DNA from: Staphylococcus rostri
GTDB lineage: Bacteria; Bacillota; Bacilli; Staphylococcales; Staphylococcaceae
Direction of reading: 5' to 3'
DNA length: 64,000 bases
NCBI RefSeq assembly: GCF_002902145.1
Contig: NZ_PPRF01000002.1
Coordinates: 53,443-117,442, forward strand
The notes beneath the pieces were generated by a model, which did no database searches, was not told the DNA's origin, and saw only the letters and a list, made by a program, of their open reading frames with translations. Of this stretch, positions 54,819-64,000 are shown in pieces. The stretch's first letter is position 1. Every line of letters starts with the position of its first letter. Made by a program: the position numbers and the translations under genes.

Positions 54819-56447
54819 ATGCATAAAGATCAAAAATTAATGGATTGGATTGTTTTTTGTGGGGCAGCGTGTATTTTGTTGCTGGCTGTGATACCGATGA
54901 TGGTATTTCCAAATCAAAGTCGTGCTGTTGTGGTGGCGATGAATGAAGTTGTCACAACGAATCTCGGTGCGACATATCTCGTATTAGGGCTCGCAATTTT
55001 TTGTTTTGTGTTATATATTGCGTTCGGAAAGTATGGCTCCGTGACGCTTGGACGTGAAAGTGATCGCCCGGAATTTAGTAATTTTGCGTGGGCATCTATG
55101 TTGTTTTGTGCTGGAATCGGTTCGAATATTTTGTATTGGGGTGTGATTGAATGGGCCTACTATTTTAAAGCCCCGCCTCAAGGTGCAAAGCCGATGAGTG
55201 ATGCCGCACTGAACTTTGCCACAATGTACGGTATGTTCCATTGGGGTCCCATCGCATGGGCGATATACGTCTTACCGGCATTGCCCATTGGCTACTTAGT
55301 CTTCGTAAAAAAGCAACCGGTGTTTAAAATTAGTCAAGCGTGTCGTCCGATTTTAAAAGGGCAAACGGATAAGGTTATTGGTAAGCTGGTCGATATTTTA
55401 TTTATTTTTGGTTTGATTGGTGGAACTGCAACATCACTGGCATTAGGTGTCCCAATGATTTCGGCTGGTTTAGAGAATTTGACGGGTGTTGATGGATCCA
55501 GTATGGTCGTTAAAAGTTGTGTACTCTTGGCGATTACCATTGTTTTCGGATACAGCTCTTATCGTGGCTTGAAAAAAGGGATTCAACTATTAAGTGATGT
55601 AAACGTATGGCTCGCATTGACTTTACTCGGTTTTGTCTTTATCGTTGGACCGACGATTTTTATGATGGAAACAACCGTGACAAGCTTTGGGAATATGCTT
55701 AAAAACTTCTTCCAAATGGCCACGTGGTTAGAGCCGTTTGGTGGTATTGGTGGACGTGAAGAAACGAACTTCCCTCAACAATGGACGGTTTTCTATTGGG
55801 CTTGGTGGATTGTCTTCGCACCGTTTATTGGCTTGTTTATTGCGCGGATTTCAAAGGGACGTACAATGAAAGAAGTTATTTTAGGGACGATTGTTTATGG
55901 CACATTTGGTTGTATGTTATTCTTCGGCATTTTAGGTAACTACGCGACGTATTTACAGATTACAGGTCAATTTGATGTCATAACGTTCTTAGATACACAC
56001 GGTACAGAAGCAGCGATTATAGAAGTTGTGAATCATCTGCCATTTGCGCCAGTTATTATTGGATTGTTCGTCCTTTCAGCATTCTTATTTTTAGTGACGA
56101 CATTCGATTCGGCATCGTATATCGTAGCTTCAGCAACACAGGTTCGTGTAGAAGGAGAGCCTATCAAGTTGAATCGCTTATTCTGGGCGTTTGCGCTATG
56201 TTTACTGCCGTTTTCACTGATGCTTGTCGGTGGGGAAAGTGCACTTGAAATCCTACAAACAGCGTCAATCGTTGCGGGTGTACCGCTTATCGTCATCTTT
56301 GTGATTATCATGATTTCTTTTATGATGATGTTATCAGCTGATCGGATTGCACTTCAAACACGTGCTGAGCGCTTTAAAAAGATTGAACGTCGCTCACTCA
56401 GTATTTTACATGCGAGTGAAAAAGATGAGGAAGATACACATTTATAA
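54819..56447 (+). CDS. BCCT-family choline/betaine transporter, copy 2
   Basis: 542 residues, same length as copy 1 and gapless against it, with about 58 substitutions (roughly 89% identity by eye). Start ATG 54819 behind AAAGGGG. Same motifs, but the helix 3 segment is GIGSNILYWGVIEW (copy 1 GIGSDI) and the following loop is YYFKAPP (copy 1 YYYQGPP), changes near the expected substrate path. A stretch of upstream DNA (about 54734-54772) also resembles that before copy 1 (about 45362-45402), so the duplication included part of the leader. No 19-bp CudC-like site is seen here. Likely a paralogue with changed regulation or substrate preference. Confidence 0.88.
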   Translation: MHKDQKLMDWIVFCGAACILLLAVIPMMVFPNQSRAVVVAMNEVVTTNLGATYLVLGLAIFCFVLYIAFGKYGSVTLGRESDRPEFSNFAWASMLFCAGIGSNILYWGVIEWAYYFKAPPQGAKPMSDAALNFATMYGMFHWGPIAWAIYVLPALPIGYLVFVKKQPVFKISQACRPILKGQTDKVIGKLVDILFIFGLIGGTATSLALGVPMISAGLENLTGVDGSSMVVKSCVLLAITIVFGYSSYRGLKKGIQLLSDVNVWLALTLLGFVFIVGPTIFMMETTVTSFGNMLKNFFQMATWLEPFGGIGGREETNFPQQWTVFYWAWWIVFAPFIGLFIARISKGRTMKEVILGTIVYGTFGCMLFFGILGNYATYLQITGQFDVITFLDTHGTEAAIIEVVNHLPFAPVIIGLFVLSAFLFLVTTFDSASYIVASATQVRVEGEPIKLNRLFWAFALCLLPFSLMLVGGESALEILQTASIVAGVPLIVIFVIIMISFMMMLSADRIALQTRAERFKKIERRSLSILHASEKDEEDTHL

Positions 56448-56450
56448 GTA

Positions 56451-56486
56451 AAAAAACATGCTCACTATAAAGGTGGCATGTTTTTT
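56451..56486. terminator. Bidirectional terminator between BCCT copy 2 and the his operon
   Basis: AAAAAACATGC pairs with GCATGTTTTTT between convergent transcripts. Confidence 0.9.
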
Positions 56487-56493
56487 ACGGTCA

Positions 56494-57123
56494 CTACCAA
56501 TTTTCAATGTCTTGGCGTTCCCCTTTAAAGTTATTTTTCGTGTGATGGCGTTCGGCGAGTAAGGCTTCGACATCTTGAATCGCCACGCCTTGTTCGTGTA
56601 GGAGTACGAAGAAGTGATACAGTAGGTCGGCGCTTTCGGCAATGAGTTCGGAACGGTCGTTCTTCATTGCGGCGATGACGACTTCAAATGCTTCTTCACC
56701 AAATTTCTTCGTGATTTTTTCTTTTCCTTCTGTCAACAAGTATTGCGTGTATGACTTGTCGGCTTGGGCGTTAGCACGTTGCTGAATCGTTGTTTCGAGT
56801 TGTTGTAGTCGATAAGGTAGCGTTGTGTTAAAACAGCTTTGTGAACCGGTATGGCATGTAGGTCCTTGTGGTTCAACAAATAGTAAAATCGCGTCACTAT
56901 CACAATCAAGCTGTATATCAACGACTTGTTGTGTGTGACCGGATGTTTCGCCTTTCTTCCATAAGCGTTGTTTGGAACGTGAATAGAACCATGCGACGCC
57001 ATCATTGACAGTACGTTCAAATGCTTCCTCATTCATATAACCTAACATCAGCACCTGTTGTGTTGTCGCGTCTTGTAATATGGCGGGTAAAAGTCCTTTT
57101 GAAAAGTCTGGTTTTAGTGCCAT
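56494..57123 (-). CDS. hisI: Phosphoribosyl-AMP cyclohydrolase / phosphoribosyl-ATP pyrophosphatase
   Basis: 209-residue bifunctional HisIE, steps 3 and 2 of histidine synthesis. The N-terminal HisI domain (1-110) has the zinc/magnesium motif DCDSDAILLFVEPQGPTCHTG and WKKGETSGHTQ. The C-terminal HisE domain (115-209) has YLLTEGKEKITKKFGEEAFEVVIA and ESADLLYHF. Last gene of the operon. Its start overlaps the hisF stop by 10 bases. Confidence 0.95.
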   Translation of the reverse strand: MALKPDFSKGLLPAILQDATTQQVLMLGYMNEEAFERTVNDGVAWFYSRSKQRLWKKGETSGHTQQVVDIQLDCDSDAILLFVEPQGPTCHTGSQSCFNTTLPYRLQQLETTIQQRANAQADKSYTQYLLTEGKEKITKKFGEEAFEVVIAAMKNDRSELIAESADLLYHFFVLLHEQGVAIQDVEALLAERHHTKNNFKGERQDIENW

Positions 57124-57878
57124 CTGACTGGAATCCCTCCTTGATCGAGTGTCATTTTGATTTCTGTAACAGTCGTTTCTTTATCGTGCAAAATACTCGC
57201 TGCAAGTCCAGCTGATACGGGTGTCTCATTAAATAACTCGACAAAGTGGTCTGCGTTACCGCCACCGCCTGATGCGATAATTGGGATGTTGACCTTTTGC
57301 GCAATCCCATTCAAATGGTCAAGGTCAAAGCCGTTTTTCATGCCATCATACGCCATGCTCGTTACGAGTAGTTCGCCAGCACCGAGTGCTTCCACTTCTT
57401 GAACCCAGTCATAAACCCGCTTATTCGTACGTTTCTTACCACCATGTGTACAACAATAATAGTCGTCCGTCTCAGCATCGTATTGGCTATCGATGGCGAT
57501 ACAAATACATTGACGCCCGAATTTTTCGCTTGCTTGGCGAATAAGTTCGGGATTTTTTAATGCGGCAGAGTTCAGGGATACCTTATCAGCCCCATGTTTG
57601 AGTAATTGTGAAATATCTTCCAATGTTGAAATCCCACCGCCGACCGTTAAAGGAATAAACAGTTGTGAAGCGGTTTGTTGAATAATGTCGAGTGTTAAAT
57701 CATGTCCACGTTCTGTTTTGGAAATATCTAAAAAGACCAGTTCGTCTGCACCGCTGTCGTTATAATACATCGCCAGCGCAACGGGGTCACCGATGTCACG
57801 TAAGCCTTTAAACTGAATCCCCTTAACGACACGTCCATCTTTGACATCTAGGCAGGGGATAATGCGTTTTTTGATCAT
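57114..57878 (-). CDS. hisF: Imidazole glycerol phosphate synthase, cyclase subunit
   Basis: 254-residue (beta/alpha)8 barrel. ATG 57878 ([20 protein letters not shown]) overlaps the hisA stop by 4 bases; the open frame to 57893 is only readthrough. Catalytic Asp in PCLDVKDG and the second in [22 protein letters not shown] phosphate site. Works with HisH, which supplies ammonia. Confidence 0.96.
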   Translation of the reverse strand: MIKKRIIPCLDVKDGRVVKGIQFKGLRDIGDPVALAMYYNDSGADELVFLDISKTERGHDLTLDIIQQTASQLFIPLTVGGGISTLEDISQLLKHGADKVSLNSAALKNPELIRQASEKFGRQCICIAIDSQYDAETDDYYCCTHGGKKRTNKRVYDWVQEVEALGAGELLVTSMAYDGMKNGFDLDHLNGIAQKVNIPIIASGGGGNADHFVELFNETPVSAGLAASILHDKETTVTEIKMTLDQGGIPVRWH

Positions 57879-58579
57879 CGCAAGCCCTCCCAAAATTCAG
57901 GTTGATTGGCCGCTTTACCAACGATAGCCGCCGCAACACCCGTACCTTCTAACTGTTGTAAGTCTGCTTGGTTACGTATGCCACCGGATGCGATAACGGG
58001 CAGTTGTGTATGTGCAGCGAGTTGAGCCGTACGTTCAAAGTTCGGACCTTGTAACTTACCGTCTTTAGAGATGTCTGTGTAAATGACACCACCAAGAGGC
58101 AAGTGTTCAATAGCTGAGACATAGTCAAATAAGTTCAGTTGTGCATCTTCTAGCCAACCATTGATTTTAATATCGGTGTCATAAGCATCAACCGAGACGT
58201 AAAGTTTCCCGGGAAATAACGTTGCCATTTTTGTTAGCCATGCAATATCTTGAATGGCTTTGGTTCCGACAATACAGTAGTCGACGCCATGAGCTAAATA
58301 TGCGCGAATGGTTTCAACGTCACGAATGCCACCGCCGACTTCAATCGGTTTCGTGCTACTGTTGATTAACTGGCGAATATAGTCCATTTCAATCGCACGT
58401 TGTGACTTTGCGCCGATTAAATCAATGATATGAATACGATCAACACAGTCGAATTGTTGATAAAACTGAATGCTGTCTTCTGCGGAACGTGTCATTGCTT
58501 CAGATGTATCATAATCTCCCTCTGTTAAGCGCACGCTTTGTCCTTCAATCAGGTCAATTGCTGGCCATAGTTTAAGCAT
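57875..58579 (-). CDS. hisA: Phosphoribosyl-formimino-AICAR-phosphate isomerase
   Basis: 234-residue barrel, sister of HisF. ATG 58579 ([18 protein letters not shown]) with GGAGGAT upstream. Catalytic aspartates in WPAIDLI and [10 protein letters not shown]; phosphate loops GGGIRD and SGGIRNQ. Overlaps hisH by 8 bases and hisF by 4. Confidence 0.95.
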   Translation of the reverse strand: MLKLWPAIDLIEGQSVRLTEGDYDTSEAMTRSAEDSIQFYQQFDCVDRIHIIDLIGAKSQRAIEMDYIRQLINSSTKPIEVGGGIRDVETIRAYLAHGVDYCIVGTKAIQDIAWLTKMATLFPGKLYVSVDAYDTDIKINGWLEDAQLNLFDYVSAIEHLPLGGVIYTDISKDGKLQGPNFERTAQLAAHTQLPVIASGGIRNQADLQQLEGTGVAAAIVGKAANQPEFWEGLR

Positions 58580-59147
58580 GTTGCCATCCTCCTTTGAGTG
58601 CTTGTGCAAGTATATCTAAGCCGATTTGTCCACTTTTTTCAGGGTGGAATTGAATGCCGATATAACGTCCGTGTTGAACAATGCCCGGAATGTCTGTGCC
58701 ATATTCTGCATAAGCGATGACATCATCGTTCATCGGTGCTTGATAACTATGTACAAAATAGACGTCGTGTTTTAACTCGGCATAGTTTGCAATTAAGTTA
58801 TTCCAACCAAGGTGCGGCACGGTATAAGGCGTTTGAATTTCTGTGATGTGCCCTTTTAGCAACCCGAGCCCTGCGACATGACCTTCTTCACTGCCTTCGT
58901 ACATTAACTGCATGCCGAGGCAAATGCCAATCATTGGTTGCTTACATTGTTGAAGTAGGGTGTCGAGTTGATAGTGACGAATGGCGGTCATCGCATCTTT
59001 AAAATGCCCAACGCCGGGTAAAATCAATTGGTCGGCTGCTTGAATCGTCTCCGGGTCGCGTGACAGGACGACATCGTACCCTAAAAATTCGACCGCACGT
59101 TTAACGTTATGAATATTTCCTAAGCCGTAATCTACAATGACAATCAT
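58572..59147 (-). CDS. hisH: Imidazole glycerol phosphate synthase, glutaminase subunit
   Basis: 191-residue class I glutamine amidotransferase. Triad: nucleophile cysteine in [14 protein letters not shown], and His/Glu in [21 protein letters not shown] is the usual start. Overlaps hisB by 4 bases. Confidence 0.96.
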   Translation of the reverse strand: MIVIVDYGLGNIHNVKRAVEFLGYDVVLSRDPETIQAADQLILPGVGHFKDAMTAIRHYQLDTLLQQCKQPMIGICLGMQLMYEGSEEGHVAGLGLLKGHITEIQTPYTVPHLGWNNLIANYAELKHDVYFVHSYQAPMNDDVIAYAEYGTDIPGIVQHGRYIGIQFHPEKSGQIGLDILAQALKGGWQHA

Positions 59148-59725
59148 GATTCGATCACACCTTTAGACGATGGAATACGTTGCGTTTGTGCAGGTGCCAA
59201 TGCTTGTTTCAATGCACGCGCAAAAGCTTTGAAAATCGCTTCAATTTCGTGGTGTGTATTCCCTTGGTGCAACAAATCAATGTGTACAGTCAATCGCGCG
59301 TTGATGACAAATGCACGGAAAAATTCTTCGACAAGTTCCGTATCAAACTGGCCGACTTTTTCCTTACTAAATGTCGCATTAAAGTTGAGATAAGGACGTC
59401 CGCTAATATCAACGACCGCACGTGCTAGCGTCTCGTCCATTGGTAAATATTGTTGCCCATAACGCTCATAGTAAGGGTTCGCTTGTGTGAGTTGTAGCAA
59501 CAATTGACCTAACACAATACCAATGTCTTCTGTCGTGTGATGATCGTCCACCCACGTATCGCCCTGTACATCAATTGATAAGGGTAAGCCACTGTGAAAG
59601 CTGAACAGTGTTAACATATGGTCAAGAAAGCCAACGCCCGTTTGAATGTGGCTCTCTTGATTGCCTTGAGACATCGTAATGTCAATCTTGGTTTCTTTCG
59701 TTTCACGTTTAATTTGAAAGGTCAT
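59144..59725 (-). CDS. hisB: Imidazoleglycerol-phosphate dehydratase
   Basis: 193 residues, monofunctional (no N-terminal phosphatase as in E. coli). ATG 59725 lies 8 bases after GGAG; GTG 59734 would overlap it. Manganese-binding DDHHTTEDIGI and HHEIEAIFKAFARAL motifs are present, with GVGFLDHML near the start. Start lies inside the end of hisC. Confidence 0.95.
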   Translation of the reverse strand: MTFQIKRETKETKIDITMSQGNQESHIQTGVGFLDHMLTLFSFHSGLPLSIDVQGDTWVDDHHTTEDIGIVLGQLLLQLTQANPYYERYGQQYLPMDETLARAVVDISGRPYLNFNATFSKEKVGQFDTELVEEFFRAFVINARLTVHIDLLHQGNTHHEIEAIFKAFARALKQALAPAQTQRIPSSKGVIES

Positions 59726-60719
59726 ACTGTTCACTCCATTCCTTCACGATTGCTTCAAAACGCTCCATATCTTCAGTAGACATAATAGAATAACGCACAC
59801 AATCGCCCATTGGTTGTTCTGTGATAGGGTCATAAAATCTCGGCTTAAAGCCACGTTCATAAATATAATTACCGAGTGCTACAGCTTGTTCACCCGCCGT
59901 TAAAATAAAGTTCGTGTCACTTGGATATAGCGTTAATTTATCGCTAACATAGCGTGTGAAAATCGCTTTAAGTCGGTCACTTAAGTCACGTTGTTGTTCA
60001 ACAAATACTTTCGTTGATGCTGGATGTTCAAACAAATATGTCGCAATGCGCAATGACAAAATATTAAGCGGATATGGGTGCTCAATACGACGTACGCGAG
60101 CAATTGTCGGTTCAGTACCAATCAATACACCCACACGTAAGCCGGCGAGTCCAAACGCTTTCGACAATGTATGCATGACAACAATGTGATCTTCCAATGT
60201 AATGTCGAGCGGTGTTGAAAAGTCGATATACGCTTCATCAACGACAATATAACCACCGAGTGCTTTCATTTTATCGGCAATTTGTAAAATGTAATGTTCA
60301 TCGAAACGCTGTCCTGTCGGGTTGTGCGGATTACTTAAAATAAAGAAACTCGGTTGCACGTCGTCAATGCGTTTTAAGACATTTTCAATCGGAAATTGTA
60401 AGTCTGGCGTTGCATCGACAAATTCAATAGGGCGTTGTACTTGTTCCGCATACGCTTGATACATAAAAAAGTCAGGGTTTAACGTGAGACAAGGACCTTC
60501 CGGCATAATGAGCATCAATTTTTGAATCAATTCATCTGAGCCGTTTGCCGCACATACTTGTTCTTTTGAAAAGCCACCGAAATAGTTGGCGTATGCCGCA
60601 CAGAAGCGGTCATAGTCATCATCGTGATACAAGTTGTAATCTTGGTTATTGAGTATGTCAAAGTATGTTTTCGCTGACAAAGGCGTCCCCACACCTTCAT
60701 TTTTATCGATTCTAATCAT
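59709..60719 (-). CDS. hisC: Histidinol-phosphate aminotransferase
   Basis: 336-residue PLP aminotransferase, slightly shorter than the E. coli enzyme (356). NPHNPTGQ, VVDEAYIDF, and the PLP lysine in TLSKAFGLAGLRVG. ATG 60719; its start overlaps the end of hisD by 8 bases. In the usual gene order of staphylococcal his operons. Confidence 0.92.
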   Translation of the reverse strand: MIRIDKNEGVGTPLSAKTYFDILNNQDYNLYHDDDYDRFCAAYANYFGGFSKEQVCAANGSDELIQKLMLIMPEGPCLTLNPDFFMYQAYAEQVQRPIEFVDATPDLQFPIENVLKRIDDVQPSFFILSNPHNPTGQRFDEHYILQIADKMKALGGYIVVDEAYIDFSTPLDITLEDHIVVMHTLSKAFGLAGLRVGVLIGTEPTIARVRRIEHPYPLNILSLRIATYLFEHPASTKVFVEQQRDLSDRLKAIFTRYVSDKLTLYPSDTNFILTAGEQAVALGNYIYERGFKPRFYDPITEQPMGDCVRYSIMSTEDMERFEAIVKEWSEQYDLSN

Positions 60720-61974
60720 TATTTTCCCCTCGCATTCTGACCGTTAAAGATTGTTGGTGATTGTAAAGCTGTTCGTCCTGTGCAATCGTCGCCGCTGCAC
60801 GATATGTCTGTTGATAGGTGTCACGTGACAGTTGAATCACGGTATGTTTGGTTAAAAAGTCATTTACGGATAGTCCGTGTTGGAAACGTGCGGTACGGTT
60901 TGTTGGTAAGACGTGACTCGGACCTGCGATATAGTCACCAATAGCTTCCGGTGCATAACTGCCTAAAAACAGACTGCCGACGTAGTGAATATAAGGGACA
61001 AACTGTTCAGGATTTGCCGTTTGAATCGACGCGTGTTCTGGTGCAATTTCGTTCATTAGCTGGCAACACGCTTCAAAGTCATCCGCGTATATCGCATAGT
61101 GATGGTCGCGTAAACTTGCTGTAACAATATCTCGGCGTTCTGACGTCTCAGCGAGTGTACTTAAACGCCCCTCAAGTTGTTCAAGGAGTGCCAAGTCTGT
61201 TGAAATGACATAAGTGCGTGCCATTTCATCATGTTCTGCTTGAGCGAGTACATCATACGCCACAGCTTCAACATCGCATGTGTCGTCGATAATTAATGCA
61301 ATTTCACTCGGACCCGCAATCTGGTCAATACCGACTTCGCCATAAACGAGCTTTTTCGCATAGGCAACGTACTGGTTCCCAGGTCCAACAATTTTGTCTA
61401 CTTTTGGAATCGTTTCAGTACCGTAAGCCAGTGCTGCGATACTTTGCGCGCCACCGATTTGATAGACGTGATCGACACCAACGATATGACAAGCTGCTAA
61501 CACACTTTGTGCAATACCGTTTGTTTGTGGTGGTGTCACAACGACAATTTCTTTAACTCCTGCAACTTTGGCGAGTGTTGCAGTCATTAGCACGGTAGAA
61601 GGGTAGCTCGCTTTACCGCCTGGCACATAGACACCGACACGTTCAATCGGATGATATACTTCATACATTTCTTGGTTGTTTGGTTGGTTCTGATAGCGAA
61701 TACTTGCTTGATAATCATAAATACGCTGATAGCTCAGTTCCAATGCTTGGCGCAACTCAGCATCTAGCGTGTCATATGCTTGTTGTAACTGTGCTTGTGG
61801 TACTTCGAGTGTGTCGACAGTGACACGATCAAACTGTTCATTATACGCAAACAACGCAGAATCGCCTTGCTGTTTGACAGTGTCACAAATCGTCGCAATT
61901 TGGTCATGCAACTGTGTATCCAATTGCGCAACTGCTTGGTATTGGTCAAAAAACTGTTGTGTATTATAAATCAA
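60712..61974 (-). CDS. hisD: Histidinol dehydrogenase
   Basis: 420 residues. TTG start at 61974, fixed by AGGAG about 9 bases upstream within the end of hisG; no ATG is available. Family segments: YVPGGKASYPSTVLM, AALAYGTETIPKVDKIVGPGNQYVA, GEVGIDQIAGPSE, zinc-site HDEMARTYV and EHASIQT, and GPSHVLPTNRTARF. The rare start codon and the 11-base overlap with hisG point to coupled translation. Confidence 0.95.
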   Translation of the reverse strand: MIYNTQQFFDQYQAVAQLDTQLHDQIATICDTVKQQGDSALFAYNEQFDRVTVDTLEVPQAQLQQAYDTLDAELRQALELSYQRIYDYQASIRYQNQPNNQEMYEVYHPIERVGVYVPGGKASYPSTVLMTATLAKVAGVKEIVVVTPPQTNGIAQSVLAACHIVGVDHVYQIGGAQSIAALAYGTETIPKVDKIVGPGNQYVAYAKKLVYGEVGIDQIAGPSEIALIIDDTCDVEAVAYDVLAQAEHDEMARTYVISTDLALLEQLEGRLSTLAETSERRDIVTASLRDHHYAIYADDFEACCQLMNEIAPEHASIQTANPEQFVPYIHYVGSLFLGSYAPEAIGDYIAGPSHVLPTNRTARFQHGLSVNDFLTKHTVIQLSRDTYQQTYRAAATIAQDEQLYNHQQSLTVRMRGENND

Positions 61975-62578
61975 TGAGCGACACTCCTAACATATTAATA
62001 AAGGCATCAATTTCAGCTGATGCGGTAAAGAAACTTTGACGGTTCGTAATCAATTGTGCTTGTACATCTCCAATAAATTCTTTCTCCACAAGGCCATTGG
62101 AACGCAAGGTGTTACCCGTTTGGACGATATCGACAATACCATCGACCATGCCAATCACACAGGCGAGTTCGATAGATCCTGATAACTCAATCAGTGAGAC
62201 ATCACGTCCTGTATCTTGGAAATAACGTTGTGCCGTTTTAGGAAAAGACGTGGCAATTTTGCGATATTCCGTCGTTTCATCAAACGCAGCGACCGCAAAA
62301 TGACAAGCACCAAACGGTAAAGAAATCAGCTGATTCACGTCGTATGAATCTTCAGCTAAAATATCGCTACCGGTAATGCCAATATCCGCAATGCCTTGTT
62401 CGACATAGATAGGTACATCATTGCCTTTCACAAATAAAAAGTGATACTGATCTGTTTGAATTTGAAGTTGGCGGTCACGTGATTCAATCAACTGAACTAA
62501 ATCATGTTCCCCTTGTTGTTGAAGATAAGCGATAAAGCTTTTTAATAAACGTCCTTTGGCTAATGCGATGGTCAGCAT
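61964..62578 (-). CDS. hisG: ATP phosphoribosyltransferase, short form
   Basis: 204-residue HisG-S that lacks the C-terminal allosteric domain and therefore needs HisZ. ALAKGRL at the start; ADIGITGSDILAEDSYDV; the PRPP-binding segment DGIVDIVQTGNTLRSNGL. First committed step of the pathway. 22 bases after hisZ. Confidence 0.96.
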   Translation of the reverse strand: MLTIALAKGRLLKSFIAYLQQQGEHDLVQLIESRDRQLQIQTDQYHFLFVKGNDVPIYVEQGIADIGITGSDILAEDSYDVNQLISLPFGACHFAVAAFDETTEYRKIATSFPKTAQRYFQDTGRDVSLIELSGSIELACVIGMVDGIVDIVQTGNTLRSNGLVEKEFIGDVQAQLITNRQSFFTASAEIDAFINMLGVSLIDL

Positions 62579-62600
62579 GCCAGAACCCCCTTTGTGTTGT

Positions 62601-63407
62601 TTATAATGTTAGCCCGAGACCGAATCCTTCGAGCGTGCCTTTGTAGTAACCACCATTTAATGTCGTTTGGCGTTCTGTTAAGACGGCATTGATAAAGATG
62701 CCTTTGTAGTATGAACGTGGCGTCTGTGGTGTTATGTCTAAATGGATATTTTGAATACCGAGGGAACGGAAGAAGCGATCCCAATGATTCAACGTTGCGA
62801 CAATCTGATGACTTGCATCAAAACGTGAATTGAGTTGTTGTAACTGCTTGTGTGTTGGCGTCAGTAACAATTGTACGAGTGGATGTTCTACACCAAGCGC
62901 CGTCGTCAGTGCTGAAATATTACGTTGAGCAATCCACGTCATCACATCATCCGATTGCTTGTCGCCTAATAATAAATGCACCAGTTCATAGTGACCGAGA
63001 ATGACATAGTCGATGTCGTCATTTAACGTGTCACGAATATAATCGTAGAACGTTGTAAAAGCTTGATGCATTGCTTGAATCGTCGGCTGATAACATTCAA
63101 GACCGAGTTGTGTCTGGACCTTTTGATGTCGTACGATAGGCCCTGAGTAGGCGACCGACTGATGTTGACGGTCATACTGCTGATAATAGCGTACGAGCTG
63201 ATCTGTAAAGTCATTACGTAACGCAAACAGCTTCTCATGATCTTGCCACACACTCCGTTCTTGCATTTGTTTCAAATCATCTGATGTCAGCGTCTCCCAA
63301 TTCAACGTTTCAATAAATGACGTGTCAATCAATTGAAAGCCACGTTGCGCTGCCAAACGCAAAAATGAAACTTCCGCTAACTTCGACGTAATCAAAGCAT
63401 TCTCCAT
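62601..63407 (-). CDS. hisZ: ATP phosphoribosyltransferase regulatory subunit
   Basis: 268 residues, HisRS-like catalytic fold without tRNA function, shorter than Bacillus HisZ as is usual for staphylococci. ATG 63407 (MENALITSKLAEVSFLRL) with CGAGGT upstream; the 5' extension to 63437 lacks a ribosome site. Class II synthetase-like pieces: DTSFIETLNW, FALRNDFTDQLVRYY, YYKGIFINAVL. First gene of the operon. Confidence 0.88.
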   Translation of the reverse strand: MENALITSKLAEVSFLRLAAQRGFQLIDTSFIETLNWETLTSDDLKQMQERSVWQDHEKLFALRNDFTDQLVRYYQQYDRQHQSVAYSGPIVRHQKVQTQLGLECYQPTIQAMHQAFTTFYDYIRDTLNDDIDYVILGHYELVHLLLGDKQSDDVMTWIAQRNISALTTALGVEHPLVQLLLTPTHKQLQQLNSRFDASHQIVATLNHWDRFFRSLGIQNIHLDITPQTPRSYYKGIFINAVLTERQTTLNGGYYKGTLEGFGLGLTL

Positions 63408-63462
63408 GTTGTTAACCTCGCTTTCACTCTCTACCAAACTAAAGTGTTTTTATAATATGGTT

Positions 63463-63491
63463 ATCGTAGCATATACAAATTAGCATTTCAA
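63463..63491 (-). promoter_or_regulatory. Promoter of the his operon
   Basis: On the minus strand: TTGAAA (63491-63486), a 17-base spacer and TACGAT (63468-63463), about 55 bases before hisZ. The short leader leaves no room for a T-box or attenuator. Confidence 0.7.
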
Positions 63492-63642
63492 CAGAATAAT
63501 CAGAAAAATATTATAATTCAGTTTGTAAGGGGTTACGATGAAAAATAAAATGATATGAAATGCCGAACACTCAATCAATCGGTTTTTATGACACACAATG
63601 TTATAATTAACTTAACAAACATAGAGATAGGAGCAGGATAAC

Positions 63643-64000
63643 ATGAACTACGAAAAATATATTGACCATACATTATTAAAACCAGAATCAACACGTGCAC
63701 AAATTGACAAGATTATTGAAGAAGCGAAGGAATATCACTTCAAGTCTGTATGTGTGAATCCAACACATGTGGCATACGCAGCAGAAAAGTTAGCGGACTC
63801 TGACGTATTAGTATGTACCGTTATCGGATTCCCATTAGGTGCATCAACATCAGAAGTGAAAGCATTTGAAACGAAAGATGCGATTGCGAAAGGTGCAGAT
63901 GAAATCGACATGGTGATTAACATCGGCGCATTAAAAGACGGTCGTTATGATGACGTACAAGCAGACATCGCAGCGGTTGTAGAAGCATCAGGCGATAAAA
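63643..64000 (+). CDS. deoC: Deoxyribose-phosphate aldolase, 3' end outside the window
   Basis: 119 complete codons of an expected 220 or so. ATG 63643 follows AGGAGCAGG. N-terminal [45 protein letters not shown] and [15 protein letters not shown] are the DeoC hallmarks. The Schiff-base lysine lies beyond the cut. Cleaves 2-deoxyribose-5-phosphate to glyceraldehyde-3-phosphate and acetaldehyde. Confidence 0.95.
   Translation, partial: MNYEKYIDHTLLKPESTRAQIDKIIEEAKEYHFKSVCVNPTHVAYAAEKLADSDVLVCTVIGFPLGASTSEVKAFETKDAIAKGADEIDMVINIGALKDGRYDDVQADIAAVVEASGDK

Noticed and set aside
45441..56447. Possibility that the two BCCT genes are an assembly artefact
   Set aside because: They differ at about 58 residues and many silent sites and have different neighbours, so they are true paralogues.

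Overview
The window is a piece of a low-GC Firmicutes chromosome, almost certainly Staphylococcus. The evidence is a YSIRK/LPxTG adhesin with a serine-aspartate (Sdr) stalk, a Sle1 amidase preceded by a WalR box, an IsaB-like protein, the cud/bet choline-to-betaine locus, and a hisZ-type histidine operon. I cannot fix the species. The genes look like an animal-associated, non-aureus staphylococcus, but that is an impression and not a measurement.

Layout. 1-2.0 kb: mccA (5' end cut by the window) and mccB, reverse transsulfuration. 2.3-9.0 kb: envelope genes, namely sle1, a small conserved protein, an isaB-like gene, a Mur ligase carrying a degenerate DD-peptidase domain, and a translationally coupled YibF/YibE pair. 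9.3 kb: tRNA-Ser(UGA). 9.9-14 kb: a 1355-residue Sdr-family adhesin. 14.2-16.1 kb: an unrecognised toroid-like protein and a small membrane protein. 16.4-18.9 kb: nrdDG under paired NrdR boxes. 19.0-20.5 kb: SAM riboswitch and metY. 20.6-22.2 kb: Zur-controlled adcA with a ZinT domain. 22.3-26.0 kb: S41 protease, a gene-free 0.8 kb stretch and an OpgB-like phosphoglycerol transferase. 26.2-26.4 kb: a type I toxin-antitoxin unit. 26.7-31.3 kb: two SDR enzymes, a PanE-like reductase and a Dcu-type transporter. 31.4-34.3 kb: a LanFEG-like ABC exporter with a possible attenuated leader. 34.4-41.9 kb: MarR regulator and rarA, nucleoside hydrolase, Fur-box methyltransferase, two MFS transporters and an XRE-cupin regulator. 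42-45.1 kb: alkaline phosphatase, acetolactate decarboxylase and a MOSC protein. 45.4-51.1 kb: BCCT transporter, cudC, betB, betA. 51.2-54.6 kb: an AT-rich accessory patch. 54.8-56.4 kb: a second BCCT transporter, about 89% identical to the first. 56.5-63.4 kb: hisZGDCBHAF-IE on the minus strand. From 63.6 kb: deoC, cut by the window end.

How parts work together. MccAB, MetY and the SAM riboswitch handle sulfur amino acids. AdcA, the Fur-box methyltransferase and NrdR tie into metal and nucleotide status. The BCCT/CudC/BetB/BetA set imports choline and oxidises it to glycine betaine. A 19-bp motif shared (18/19, inverted) between the first BCCT promoter region and the cudC-betB intergenic region is a good candidate CudC operator, and I do not find it before the second BCCT copy.

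The most interesting items are: (1) an Fst-like type I toxin with a clear convergent antisense RNA; (2) the Mur ligase fused to a peptidase-S11-like domain that has lost the SxxK lysine; (3) the accessory patch at 51.5-54.6 kb (DUF2975-like protein, YozG-like repressor, lipoprotein, M50-like protease), bracketed by two decayed copies of a small membrane-protein gene and followed by the duplicated BCCT gene; (4) an OpgB-like enzyme with serine where E. coli OpgB has its threonine. All identities, alignments and motif matches here are by eye.
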